A stretch of 40,387 nt of DNA from an uncultured beta proteobacterium (GCA_903938815.1 CAJAES010000038.1:1-40387), one strand, 5' to 3'; positions 15,821 to 23,357 are shown, counted from the first letter of the stretch. A program made the numbers and translations. The notes: generated from the sequence alone by a model not told the origin.

Positions 15821-16759
15821 GGGATGCCGTTCGCGCCAAGTGGTGATGGCATCGGGAAGTGCCGCCAGGTCGTCGAACGGGCTCACGCCGTCGATGCGGC
15901 GGCGCTGCAGCACGGGGGCGCTGCCGCCCACCCAGAGCTCGGTCGACACGGGCAGCTTGGCGCGCAGCTCCTGCAGGGATTCCACGGTCTGGTTCGGGTT
16001 GGTGCAGCCGCTGAAGCCCAGGGCCACGACGTCGCAGCGGTAGGCCTCGGCGGCGAGCACGAGGTCCCAGACCGGCGTCTGCACACCCAGCGACACGCAG
16101 TCGGCGCCCTCGGCGGCCAGCAGGGCCTCCACCATCAGCAGGCCCAGGCCATGCGGTTCGCCGGGCAGCGTGGACAGCAGCACCCGGGGACGCGTGCCCG
16201 GAACCGCCGGCGGCAGGTTGGCCAGCGTGTGGCGCAGCAACCCCTGCAGGATCTCGGTGTAGGCGTGTTCCTCGAACACCTCCATCTGCCCGCGCAGCCA
16301 GGCTTCGCCGATGGCGCGGTTCAGCGGCACCAGGAGCCCGGTCAGGAAACGCGGCAGACCCACCCGCACGAGATCACGGGCCAGTTCCCGGCGCAGCGCG
16401 GCCAGGTCGTGGCCGCGCAGCAAGCCCAGGTAGTCCTGGACGGCGGCGTCGTCCCAGTTGGGGGCCGCAGGCACGGTCGCCGCGGGCTCCGACGTGGAAT
16501 CATTGAGTTGCTGGAGGTCCTGGTGGGCCATGCCGACCACGCGCCCAGGGCGGTGCCCGGCGTCCAGCAGGCGCTTGATGAGGCGCAGCTTCTCCACCTG
16601 ATCCAGCGGGTAGGCGCGCTCGCCACCACCGTCGCGCGAAGGATTCGGGAAGCCGTAGCGGCGCTCCCACACGCGCAGGGTGTCCTTGCTCAGGCCGGTG
16701 TCGCGCTCCACCGCCGCGATCGACAGGGTCAGCACAGAGAGTTGGCTTCGGTCATTCAT
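15818..16759 (-). CDS. MerR-family regulator with cobalamin-binding domain, CarH/LitR photoreceptor type
   Basis: This 313-aa regulator has an N-terminal MerR winged helix (residues 12-75, with TLRVWERRYGFPNPSRD) and a helical B12-binding domain with the W-x9-EH motif (Trp154, Glu164-His165). A Rossmann B12 domain follows, with ExHxxG (Glu201, His203, Gly206) and a GG loop (LWVGGSAP). These are the hallmarks of CarH/LitR proteins. Those bind adenosylcobalamin, repress in the dark as tetramers, and fall apart when light breaks the Co-C bond. In Thermus CarH the residue after the Trp is the His that ligates cobalt after light; here it is Leu155. Likely targets are its own promoter, the divergent glutathione peroxidase and the lipid operon. 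That is inference from position. Confidence 0.88.
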   Translation of the reverse strand: MNDRSQLSVLTLSIAAVERDTGLSKDTLRVWERRYGFPNPSRDGGGERAYPLDQVEKLRLIKRLLDAGHRPGRVVGMAHQDLQQLNDSTSEPAATVPAAPNWDDAAVQDYLGLLRGHDLAALRRELARDLVRVGLPRFLTGLLVPLNRAIGEAWLRGQMEVFEEHAYTEILQGLLRHTLANLPPAVPGTRPRVLLSTLPGEPHGLGLLMVEALLAAEGADCVSLGVQTPVWDLVLAAEAYRCDVVALGFSGCTNPNQTVESLQELRAKLPVSTELWVGGSAPVLQRRRIDGVSPFDDLAALPDAITTWRERHP

Positions 16760-16790
16760 CGTGCGGTGTCCTCGCGCCGTTGCGGCTGTG

Positions 16791-16801
16791 TGTCCTGGAC
16801 A
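16791..16801. promoter_or_regulatory. Perfect palindrome in the regulator's 5' leader
   Basis: TGTCCTGGACA is a perfect 5-1-5 inverted repeat about 20-30 nt downstream of the predicted regulator start site. It is a candidate operator for the MerR protein. Isolated TGTCC half-sites recur at 17412-17416 and 17445-17449 before the lipid operon. Confidence 0.35.
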
Positions 16802-16805
16802 AACC

Positions 16806-16834
16806 TTGCCTTGGCGGGATGCCGCGAATACTAT
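16806..16834 (+). promoter_or_regulatory. Sigma-70 promoter of the glutathione peroxidase gene
   Basis: TTGCCT (16806-16811), a 17-nt spacer and TACTAT (16829-16834) form a good sigma-70 promoter ending 33 nt before the ATG. The -10 box overlaps that of the opposing regulator promoter, so the two must compete or be regulated together. Confidence 0.6.
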
Positions 16835-16855
16835 ACCGAGCAGTCCATTTGGCAA
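16828..16855 (-). promoter_or_regulatory. Divergent sigma-70 promoter of the CarH/LitR-type regulator
   Basis: On the minus strand TTGCCA (16855-16850), a 16-nt spacer and TAGTAT (16833-16828) form a promoter whose -10 is nearly superposed on the -10 of the plus-strand promoter. The leader to the ATG at 16759 would be about 60 nt. Confidence 0.55.
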
Positions 16856-16867
16856 ACAGGTCAGTAG

Positions 16868-17422
16868 ATGTCCACACGTCGCCATATCCTCCTCGCCAGC
16901 CTCGCGTGCAGTCTTCCCGCTGCGGCCGCCCCATCGTGCCCCGCCTTGCTGCGCCACACGCTGCCGCGTCTGCAGGACGAGAAACCGATGGACCTGTGCC
17001 AGTACGCCGGGCAGGTTCTGCTGGTGGTCAACACCGCCAGCCAGTGCGGCTACACGCCACAGTACAAGTCGCTGGAAGTGCTGCAGCGCAAGTACGGGCC
17101 CCGCGGCCTCGTGGTGCTGGGTTTCCCGTCGAACGACTTCGGTGGCCAGGAGCCAGGTTCGAACGCGCAGGTGGCGGACTTCTGCGAGAACCAGTTCGAC
17201 GTGCGTTTCCCGATGTTCGCGAAGTCCGTGGTGCGCGGCGGGGCGCAGCGCAACCCGCTCTACACGGCGCTCGCCCGGCAGTCCGGGCAGACGCCAGGAT
17301 GGAACTTCCACAAGTACCTGGTGGGGCGCGACGGGCAGCAGGTCATGAGCTTCGCTTCGGCTGTGGACCCGCAAGACCCCGCCCTTGTCAAGGGTATAGA
17401 ACGCCTGCTCTTGTCCAACTGA
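16868..17422 (+). CDS. Glutathione peroxidase family protein with export signal
   Basis: This 184-aa thiol peroxidase reduces lipid or hydrogen peroxides. An N-terminal signal peptide (RRHILLASLACSLPAAAA) suggests a periplasmic location. The active site is a Cys form: Cys60 in NTASQCGYT, Gln94 in GFPSNDFGGQEPG and Trp145-Asn146 in GWNFHKY complete the catalytic tetrad. Cys106 (DFCENQF) is the likely resolving Cys, which would make it thioredoxin-like rather than glutathione dependent. It is divergent from the CarH/LitR regulator with overlapping -10 boxes. It runs toward the lipid-modification operon in the same direction, fitting a role against photo-oxidised lipids. Confidence 0.9.
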   Translation: MSTRRHILLASLACSLPAAAAPSCPALLRHTLPRLQDEKPMDLCQYAGQVLLVVNTASQCGYTPQYKSLEVLQRKYGPRGLVVLGFPSNDFGGQEPGSNAQVADFCENQFDVRFPMFAKSVVRGGAQRNPLYTALARQSGQTPGWNFHKYLVGRDGQQVMSFASAVDPQDPALVKGIERLLLSN

Positions 17423-17429
17423 CACGCAC

Positions 17430-17446
17430 CAGTCACATTATGACTG
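17430..17446. promoter_or_regulatory. Inverted repeat upstream of the lipid operon, candidate operator
   Basis: CAGTCA (17430-17435) and TGACTG (17441-17446) are perfect arms around CATTA. A weak -10-like CATTAT lies inside, with TTGTCC 19 nt upstream of it. A regulator bound here would cover that promoter. Which protein binds is unknown. Confidence 0.35.
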
Positions 17447-17475
17447 TCCAGTTCACGTCGATGATGGTTCTTGTT

Positions 17476-17502
17476 GCATCCAGCAGGGAACTCCGCGCGT
17501 AG
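17476..17502 (+). promoter_or_regulatory. ECF11-like promoter of the lipid operon
   Basis: GCATCC (17476-17481), a 16-nt spacer and CGTAG (17498-17502) resemble the RpoE/ChrR form TGATCC-N16-CGTA with two mismatches in the -35. It has the same geometry as the better match before the ferritin-like gene. Transcription would start near 17509, before the small upstream ORF. Confidence 0.35.
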
Positions 17503-17560
17503 AGGACACTCATAGAAGGAGTGGCACCGGCCGCTCCGTTCAGATGGAGAGGTCGAGACC

Positions 17561-17710
17561 ATGAAGATTTTCCTGTTGCGCAGTCGGTCCGACTCGTCGG
17601 CCGCAATCCTGGGGTCTCTCTCCTCCTCCCTCCTCCCTCCCTCGTTCACCCCGGGGCGCTGCGCAGCAGATTTTTCATGCCCGGCTCCGACCGCGGTCGG
17701 AATCTGCTGA
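17561..17710 (+). CDS. Small upstream ORF (49 aa) coupled to the FAD-oxidoreductase gene
   Basis: This ORF has 49 codons and begins ATG AAG ATT after a good ribosome-binding site (GGAGAGG, 8 nt upstream). Its TGA (17708-17710) overlaps the ATG of the FAD-oxidoreductase gene at 17710 as TGATG. The peptide starts MKIFLLRSRSDSSAAILGSL and then becomes Ser/Leu/Pro-rich because of a 29-nt pyrimidine tract. I recognise no family. It may be a leader ORF whose translation feeds the operon's first gene, or a real small protein. The stop/start overlap is seen; function is inference. Confidence 0.4.
   Translation: MKIFLLRSRSDSSAAILGSLSSSLLPPSFTPGRCAADFSCPAPTAVGIC
17615..17643 (+). repeat. 29-nt pure pyrimidine tract
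   Basis: An uninterrupted C/T run lies inside the small upstream ORF. The complementary strand has three GGG and several GG runs, which could form a G-quadruplex or a triplex on the template strand. Confidence 0.7.
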
Positions 17711-19011
17711 TGCGCCGCGTTGCCGTCGTCGGCTCGGGCATCTCGGGCCTCGCTGCGGCCCACCGCCTCGCCGGGCACGCCGAGGTCACGCTCTTCGAGA
17801 GCGGCGACTGGTTCGGCGGCCACACTCACACGGTGGACATGACGCTGGACGGCGTCACCCACGGCGTGGACACCGGCTTCCTGGTGTTCAACCACCGCAC
17901 CTACCCGAACTTGGTGCGCCTGTTCGAGACGCTGGGTGTCGAGACGGCGCCCTCGGAGATGTCCTTCTCGGTGCAGTCGCGCGCCAGCGGCCTCGAATGG
18001 AGCGGCTCCGACCTGAACGGCGTCTTTGCACAGCGCCGCAACCTGCTTCGCCCGCGTTTCCTGAAGATGCTCGCCGAGGTGATGCGCTTCAACGGGCTGG
18101 CCACCGACATCGCACAACGAGGCGCCGAGCAGGAACTGTCCGAGCCCATCGGAGACTTCCTGACGCGCCACCGCTTCGGCGACGCCTTCCGCGACTGGTA
18201 CTTCCTGCCGATGATCGGCTGCATCTGGTCCTGCCCCACGGACCAGATGCTGCGCTTCCCCATCGCGACGATGATCCGTTTCTGCCACAACCACGGCCTG
18301 ATCCAGGTGACGGACCGGCCGCAGTGGCACACCGTGCGCGGCGGCGCGAAGCACTATGTCGAAAAGCTGCTGGCCCGCATTCCCGACGCCCGGCTGAACA
18401 CCCCCGTGACAGCCGTCAGGCGCCTGCCGCCCGGCCAGGGGCAGGCTGGCGTGATGGTGCACACGGCGGCCGGCGAGGAACGCTTCGACGAGGTGGTGAT
18501 GGCCTGCCACAGCGACCAGACCCTGGCGCTGCTGGCCGACGCGACCCCGGGCGAACGCTCGGTGCTCGGCGCCATCGGCTACCACCCGAACCGCGCGGTG
18601 CTGCACACCGATGCCAGCGTGATGCCGCAGCGCCGCCGGGCGTGGGCGGCCTGGAACTACGAGCGCGCGCCCGAGACACAACGCGAGCAGTCGGCCGTGT
18701 GCCTGCACTACTGGCTCAACCGCCTGCAGCCGCTGCCCTGGGACAAGCCGGTGATCGTCTCGCTGAACCCGGCGCGGCCGATCGCGCCGCAGACCATCGT
18801 CGGCGAGTGGAACTACAGCCACCCGGTCTTCGACCTCGCGGCGATCGAGGCGCAGCGCAGGCTGCCCCAGATCCAGGGCCGCTCGCACGTCTGGTACTGC
18901 GGCGCCTGGACGCGCTACGGCTTTCACGAGGACGGCCTGTCCTCGGCGCTTGAGGTGGCCTCGTCGCTGCTGGCGCGCTGGCAGGCCGAACCCGCCCGGG
19001 CCGCCGCCTGA
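17710..19011 (+). CDS. FAD-dependent amine-oxidase-like oxidoreductase of the lipid-modification operon
   Basis: This 433-aa flavoprotein has an N-terminal dinucleotide fold (VAVVGSGISGLAAAHRLAG, motif residues 8-13), an acidic end to beta-2 (LFESGDWFGGHTHT) and a C-terminal FAD contact (YCGAWTRYGFHEDGLSSALE). It belongs to the amine-oxidase/desaturase-like group found next to DUF1365 and Cfa-like genes. Relatives include enzymes of furan fatty acid synthesis in alphaproteobacteria, where a desaturase (UfaD) acts on methylated acyl chains. Assigning that reaction here is inference. ATG 17710 is preferred over 17677 because the homology starts at once and the upstream ORF ends in TGATG. Its stop overlaps the DUF1365 start in the same way. 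Confidence 0.85.
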   Translation: MRRVAVVGSGISGLAAAHRLAGHAEVTLFESGDWFGGHTHTVDMTLDGVTHGVDTGFLVFNHRTYPNLVRLFETLGVETAPSEMSFSVQSRASGLEWSGSDLNGVFAQRRNLLRPRFLKMLAEVMRFNGLATDIAQRGAEQELSEPIGDFLTRHRFGDAFRDWYFLPMIGCIWSCPTDQMLRFPIATMIRFCHNHGLIQVTDRPQWHTVRGGAKHYVEKLLARIPDARLNTPVTAVRRLPPGQGQAGVMVHTAAGEERFDEVVMACHSDQTLALLADATPGERSVLGAIGYHPNRAVLHTDASVMPQRRRAWAAWNYERAPETQREQSAVCLHYWLNRLQPLPWDKPVIVSLNPARPIAPQTIVGEWNYSHPVFDLAAIEAQRRLPQIQGRSHVWYCGAWTRYGFHEDGLSSALEVASSLLARWQAEPARAAA

Positions 19012-19763
19012 TGCCGGGGACCGCGCTGCTCGCCACCGGCGTCGTGCGGCACCGCCGCCTGCGTCCGGCCGTGCACGCCTTTGCCTACCCGACCTGGTTC
19101 CTGCTGCTGCCGATGCGCGCCCTGCGCGCGGCGCAGGACCCGCACCTGCCCCGCAACCGGCGGGCCCTGGTGAGCTTCCACGACGCAGACCACGGCGACG
19201 GCAGCCCCGACGCCCTGGCCTGGGCCGAGGCCCTGCTCGCGCGCGAGGGCGTGACCGACGCCGATGGCGAGATCTGGCTGCAGACCTACCCGCGCATGCT
19301 GGGCTACGCCTTCAAGCCCGTCAGCTTCTGGTACTGCCACCGCGCCGACGGCTCCCTGGCGGCGGTGCTGGCCGAGGTGAACAACACCTTCGGCGAGCGC
19401 CATGTCTACCTGCTCGACGGCCCCGGCACCGGCTTCGGCCGCGAGATGAACGCACGCAAGGTCTTCCACGTGTCGCCCTTCTGCCGCGTCGAGGGGCAGT
19501 ACCGCTTCCGCTTCATGCGCACCGGCGACCGCGTCGTGGCGCGCATCGACCACGACGACGCTCTCGGCCCTGTCCTGCAGACCAGCGTCAGCGGCCACCT
19601 CGCTCCGTTCACGCCCGCCGCGCTGCGCGCCGCGGTGCTGTCCATGCCGCTGATGACATTGGGCATCATCGCCCGCATCCACTGGCAGGCGCTCAAGCTC
19701 TGGCTCAAGCGCGTGCCCTTCGTTTCCAAGCCCGAACCCCCCGGCGCATTCATCTCGCGATGA
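19011..19763 (+). CDS. DUF1365 family protein
   Basis: This 250-aa protein of unknown function nearly always accompanies the FAD amine-oxidase-like and Cfa-like genes. Typical segments are TGVVRHRRLRPAVHAFAYP near the start, LGYAFKPVSFWYCH at about residues 100-113 and GERHVYLLD with NARKVFHVSPFC further on. The last 50 residues include a hydrophobic stretch (SMPLMTLGIIARIHWQALKL) that may lie at the membrane. Context implies a role in acyl-chain or lipid modification. It starts at the TGATG junction and ends 4 nt before the methyltransferase gene. Confidence 0.88.
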   Translation: MPGTALLATGVVRHRRLRPAVHAFAYPTWFLLLPMRALRAAQDPHLPRNRRALVSFHDADHGDGSPDALAWAEALLAREGVTDADGEIWLQTYPRMLGYAFKPVSFWYCHRADGSLAAVLAEVNNTFGERHVYLLDGPGTGFGREMNARKVFHVSPFCRVEGQYRFRFMRTGDRVVARIDHDDALGPVLQTSVSGHLAPFTPAALRAAVLSMPLMTLGIIARIHWQALKLWLKRVPFVSKPEPPGAFISR

Positions 19764-19767
19764 CCCG

Positions 19768-20988
19768 ATGAACACGACCTTTGCACCCGTCACCCTGCCC
19801 GCCGACGCGCCGGCCGCCGCCCGCAGCATCCTGCGCCTGCTGCAACGCCTGCACATCGGCACGCTCGACCTGCAGATGCCCGACGGCACGCAGGCCCGCT
19901 TCGGCGAATCCCGCCCGGGCGAGCCGCACGCCGCGATCCGCCTCATCGACTGGAGCGTCTGCAGCGCAGCCATCAAGAGCGGCGACATCGGCTTCGCCGA
20001 ATCCTTCATCGACGGCCGCTGGACCAGCCCCGACCTGGTGGCCCTGCTCAAGCTCTTCCTGGCCAACCGGGAGGCGCTGGAGTCGGTGATCTTCGGCAGC
20101 TGGTGGGGCAGCCTGCTGTACCGCGCCAAGCACCTGCTGAACCGCAACTCGCGCCGCGGCAGCCGCAAGAACATCCACGCGCACTACGACATCGGCAACC
20201 CGTTCTACCGCCTGTGGCTGGACGAGACGATGAACTACTCGAGCGCCCTGTTCGAGGGCGACCTGAGCCGCCCGACCGCGCAGGCGCAGCTGGCCAAGGT
20301 TCGGCGCGCGCTGAACGAGGTGCAGCTCAAGCCGGGGCAGCGCCTGCTCGAGATCGGCTGCGGCTGGGGCGCGCTGGCCGAGGCCGCGGCCGGCGAGTTC
20401 GGCGCCGAGGTGGTGGGCGTGACCCTGTCGGACGAGCAGCTGGCCTTCGGCCGCGAGCGCATGGCACGCCACGGCTTCGCCGAACGCGTCGACCTGCGCC
20501 TGCAGGACTACCGCGACATCGCCGACGGCCCGTTCGACGCCATCGCGTCGATCGAGATGTTCGAGGCCGTGGGCCGCGCCTACTGGGGCGACTACTTCCG
20601 CACCCTGCGCGAGCAGCTCAAGCCCGGCGGCCGCGCCTGCATCCAGTCGATCACGATCCGCGACGACCTGTTCGAGCGCTATGTTCGCTCGACGGACTTC
20701 ATCCAGCAGTACATCTTCCCGGGCGGCCTGCTGCCCAGCGTCGAGGTCTTCCGGGCCGAGGCGCGCAAGGCCGGCCTCGAGGTCGTCAACGAACTGGCCT
20801 TCGGCACCGACTACGCCGAGACCCTGCGGCGCTGGCGCGGCGACTTCCTCGCCCGCGACGGGCAGGTGCGCCAGCTCGGCTTCGACACCCGATTCATGCA
20901 CATCTGGGAGTTCTACCTCGCGTACTGCGAGGCGGCCTTCGCCACCGGCAACACCAACGTCGTGCAGTTCACGCTGCAACGCAACTGA
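19768..20988 (+). CDS. Cfa-family S-adenosylmethionine-dependent fatty-acid methyltransferase
   Basis: This 406-aa enzyme of the cyclopropane-fatty-acid synthase family acts on unsaturated acyl chains of phospholipids. HYDIGNPFYRLW is at residues 139-150, the SAM motif LLEIGCGWG at 193-201 and IFPGGLLPS at about 316-324. Some positions differ from cyclopropane synthases. YSC is YSS here (Ser159), the EHVG motif is EAVG (266-269), and the HTI motif looks like QSI (293-295). These sites include the expected bicarbonate ligands of Cfa. The differences suggest methylation without ring closure, as in UfaM-type enzymes, but this needs an alignment. The position inside the FAD-oxidoreductase/DUF1365 operon supports lipid remodelling. 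Confidence 0.88.
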   Translation: MNTTFAPVTLPADAPAAARSILRLLQRLHIGTLDLQMPDGTQARFGESRPGEPHAAIRLIDWSVCSAAIKSGDIGFAESFIDGRWTSPDLVALLKLFLANREALESVIFGSWWGSLLYRAKHLLNRNSRRGSRKNIHAHYDIGNPFYRLWLDETMNYSSALFEGDLSRPTAQAQLAKVRRALNEVQLKPGQRLLEIGCGWGALAEAAAGEFGAEVVGVTLSDEQLAFGRERMARHGFAERVDLRLQDYRDIADGPFDAIASIEMFEAVGRAYWGDYFRTLREQLKPGGRACIQSITIRDDLFERYVRSTDFIQQYIFPGGLLPSVEVFRAEARKAGLEVVNELAFGTDYAETLRRWRGDFLARDGQVRQLGFDTRFMHIWEFYLAYCEAAFATGNTNVVQFTLQRN

Positions 20989-20992
20989 CCCC

Positions 20993-21532
20993 ATGCAAAC
21001 CCGCCGCCGCCTGCTCCTGATCGCCCTGCTCGCGCCGGCGCTGCCCGTGCGGGCCGGAACGCCGCCGCCGGAACTGTCGGCGGCACTGCCCGCCGCCCGG
21101 CTGCAGGGCGAGGGCCGGCTGCGTTTCTTCGGCCTGCACGTGTATGACATCCGCCTCTGGACGGCCGCAGCCTTCTCGCCCGAGCGCTGGGCCGAGGCGC
21201 CGATCGCGCTGGAGATCGAGTACGCGCGCACGCTGTACGGCAAGGCGATCGCAGAACGCTCCATTGACGAGATGAAGCGCCAGGGCGAGATGACCGCCGA
21301 CCGGTCCGACCGCTGGCTGGCCGAGATGACGCGGCTCTTCCCGGACGTGAAGGAAGGCGACCGCATCACGGGCGTGCAGCAACCCGGCGCGGGCGTCAGC
21401 TTCTTCATCAACGGCCGGGCCCGCGGCGAGGTGCGCGACGCCGACTTCGCGCGCCGCTTCTTCGGCATCTGGCTCGCCCCGCAGACTTCGGAGCCGGGCT
21501 TGCGCGAACGCCTGTTCGGCCGCGCGCCGTGA
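20993..21532 (+). CDS. Chalcone-isomerase-like exported protein
   Basis: This 179-aa protein has a signal peptide (RRRLLLIALLAPALPVRAG) and a chalcone-isomerase-like fold (Chalcone_3 type). Typical pieces are GEGRLRFFGLHVYDIRLWT, EIEYARTLYGKAIAERS and the C-terminal RRFFGIWLAPQTSEPGLRERL. In bacteria these proteins are thought to be lipid- or fatty-acid-binding rather than flavonoid enzymes, so here it may hold the modified acyl product in the periplasm. That is inference. It starts 4 nt after the methyltransferase stop, and its stop overlaps the GTG start of the transporter (GTGA). Confidence 0.82.
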   Translation: MQTRRRLLLIALLAPALPVRAGTPPPELSAALPAARLQGEGRLRFFGLHVYDIRLWTAAAFSPERWAEAPIALEIEYARTLYGKAIAERSIDEMKRQGEMTADRSDRWLAEMTRLFPDVKEGDRITGVQQPGAGVSFFINGRARGEVRDADFARRFFGIWLAPQTSEPGLRERLFGRAP

Positions 21533-22815
21533 CGGTGGTGGCCGCCACGGCCTGGCGCGGCGGCGTCGGCGACGGGCTGCGCTATGGCGCGCTCGGCCTG
21601 CCGCTGGCCTTCGTGGCGCTGCCGCTGTATGTGGTGCTGCCCAACCACTACGCCAGCGCCTACGGCGTGCCGCTGGCCACGCTGGGCGCGCTGCTGCTCG
21701 GTGCCAGGCTGCTCGACGCCGTGGCCGACCCGCTGATCGGCAGCGCGGTGGACCGCTGGTTCCAGCGCGCCATCGGCCGCGTGATCGCGTTCGCGGTGCT
21801 GGCCGCGGTGCTGCTCGCGATCGGCTTCCGGGGCCTGTTCTTCCCGCCGATGACGGGCGGCACTGCGCTGCTGTGGTGGTGCGGCGCGCTGCTGGCGCTC
21901 ACCTACCTCAGCTACAGCGTGCTCAGCGTGCTGCACCAGGCCTGGGGCGCCCGGCTCGGCGGCGCGGAGGACCAGCGTGCGCGCATCGTCTCGTGGCGCG
22001 AGGGCCTAGCGCTGGTGGGCGTGCTCGTGGCGAGCGTGCTGCCTTCGCTGGCTGGCCTGGGCGTGTCGACCGCCGTGTTCGCCGTGACGCTGGCGGTCGG
22101 CGTCGCCCTGCTGGCCCGGGCCCCGCGCCCGGCCCTGGCGCCTGCGGCCGCGCCACGGCGCTGGCAGGCGGTGCTGGCCCAGCCCTTGCACACGCCGGCC
22201 TTCCGGCGCCTGCTGGCCATCTACCTCGTGAACGGCATCGCGAGCGCGGTGCCCGCCACGCTGGTGCTCTTCTTCATCCGCGACCGGCTGCAGGCGCCGA
22301 CCTGGGAGCCGGTGTTCCTGGCGAGCTACTTCGCCGCGGGTGCGCTGTCGATGCCGCTGTGGGTGCGCGCCGTCGCGCGCATCGGCCTGGCCCGCGCCTG
22401 GCTGGCCGGCATGGCGCTGGCCGTGGCGGCCTTCGTCTGGGCCGCTGCGCTCGGCGCCGGCGACACGCTGGCCTTCGTGGCGGTCTGCGTGGCCAGCGGC
22501 GTGGCGCTGGGCGCCGACCTCGCGCTGCCGGGCGCTCTGCTGGCGGGCGTCATCCAGCGCGCCGGCCATGGGGGCAGGCTCGAAGGCGCCTACTTCGGCT
22601 GGTGGAACTTCGCGACCAAGCTCAACCTGGCCCTGGCCGCCGGCATCGCGCTGCCGCTGCTCGCCGCATTCGGCTACGCGCCCGGCAGCCGCGATGCCGA
22701 GGCCCTGACCGCTCTCACGCTGGCCTACTGCCTGCTGCCGTGCGTGCTCAAGCTCATCGCGGCCGCACTGCTGTGGGCGCGCTGGATCCGACACCCCGAG
22801 GAAACATCCCCATGA
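21529..22815 (+). CDS. MFS transporter, MelB/GPH-like
   Basis: This 428-aa inner-membrane protein has about twelve helices. The segment ARLLDAVADPLIGSAVDRW at about residues 59-77 is the typical DxxxDP motif of the sugar:cation symporter (GPH) group of the major facilitator superfamily. A GTG start overlapping the previous stop (GTGA) is the only choice consistent with the operon spacing. Homologues are regular members of this lipid-modification cluster, so the substrate may be a lipid-related compound or lysophospholipid rather than a sugar. It is coupled to the next gene by ATGA. Confidence 0.85.
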   Translation: MTVVAATAWRGGVGDGLRYGALGLPLAFVALPLYVVLPNHYASAYGVPLATLGALLLGARLLDAVADPLIGSAVDRWFQRAIGRVIAFAVLAAVLLAIGFRGLFFPPMTGGTALLWWCGALLALTYLSYSVLSVLHQAWGARLGGAEDQRARIVSWREGLALVGVLVASVLPSLAGLGVSTAVFAVTLAVGVALLARAPRPALAPAAAPRRWQAVLAQPLHTPAFRRLLAIYLVNGIASAVPATLVLFFIRDRLQAPTWEPVFLASYFAAGALSMPLWVRAVARIGLARAWLAGMALAVAAFVWAAALGAGDTLAFVAVCVASGVALGADLALPGALLAGVIQRAGHGGRLEGAYFGWWNFATKLNLALAAGIALPLLAAFGYAPGSRDAEALTALTLAYCLLPCVLKLIAAALLWARWIRHPEETSP

Positions 22816-23357
22816 AGAAGAGACTGCTCCTGGCCCTGGCCTGCGCATCGCTGACGGTCGCGCTGACCACCGGCTGCGCAGGCCCCGCGCCGGCCGACTA
22901 CGCAGCCGAGAAGCCCGTGCTCGACCTGAAGACCTACTTCAACGGCGAACTGACCGCGCACGGCATCTTCACCGACCGCAGCGGCAAGGTCGTGCGCCGC
23001 TTCACCGTGGCGATGACCGGCACCTGGAACGGCGCGCAGGGCACGCTCGACGAGCGCTTCACCTACAGCGACGGCAAGACAGAGCGCCGCGTCTGGCGCC
23101 TGACCGACATCGGCGGCGGCCGCTGGGAGGGCCGCGCCGATGACGTGGTCGGCGTCGCGCAGGGCATGGTCTCGGGCAACGCGCTGAACTGGCGCTACAC
23201 GCTGGCGCTGCCGGTCGACGGCCGCGTGTGGGAAGTCCAGTTCGACGACTGGATGTACCTCATGGACGAGCGCGTGATGCTGAACAAGGCCGAGATGAGC
23301 AAGTTCGGCGTGCACCTGGGCGAGGTCACCCTGTCCTTCCAACGGAAGAATCCATGA
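22812..23357 (+). CDS. DUF3833 lipoprotein
   Basis: This 181-aa protein has an N-terminal lipoprotein signal whose lipidated Cys is residue 22 (LTTGCAG). The mature part is beta-rich, with VLDLKTYFNGELTAHGIFTD near the start and WMYLMDERVMLNKAEMSKFG toward the end, both typical of DUF3833. The shape suggests a small lipocalin-like barrel that could bind a lipid at the membrane surface. This is inference from strand pattern and context. ATGA overlaps join it to genes on both sides. Confidence 0.85.
   Translation: MKKRLLLALACASLTVALTTGCAGPAPADYAAEKPVLDLKTYFNGELTAHGIFTDRSGKVVRRFTVAMTGTWNGAQGTLDERFTYSDGKTERRVWRLTDIGGGRWEGRADDVVGVAQGMVSGNALNWRYTLALPVDGRVWEVQFDDWMYLMDERVMLNKAEMSKFGVHLGEVTLSFQRKNP

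Noticed and set aside
17487..17508. GGAAC as a general ECF -35 before the lipid operon
   Set aside because: No matching -10 (CGTC or TCTGA type) at 16-17 nt; the overlapping GCATCC-N16-CGTAG fits better.
17677..17709. ATG 17677 as start of the FAD oxidoreductase
   Set aside because: It adds 11 residues (MPGSDRGRNLL) outside the family and ignores the TGATG overlap at 17710.
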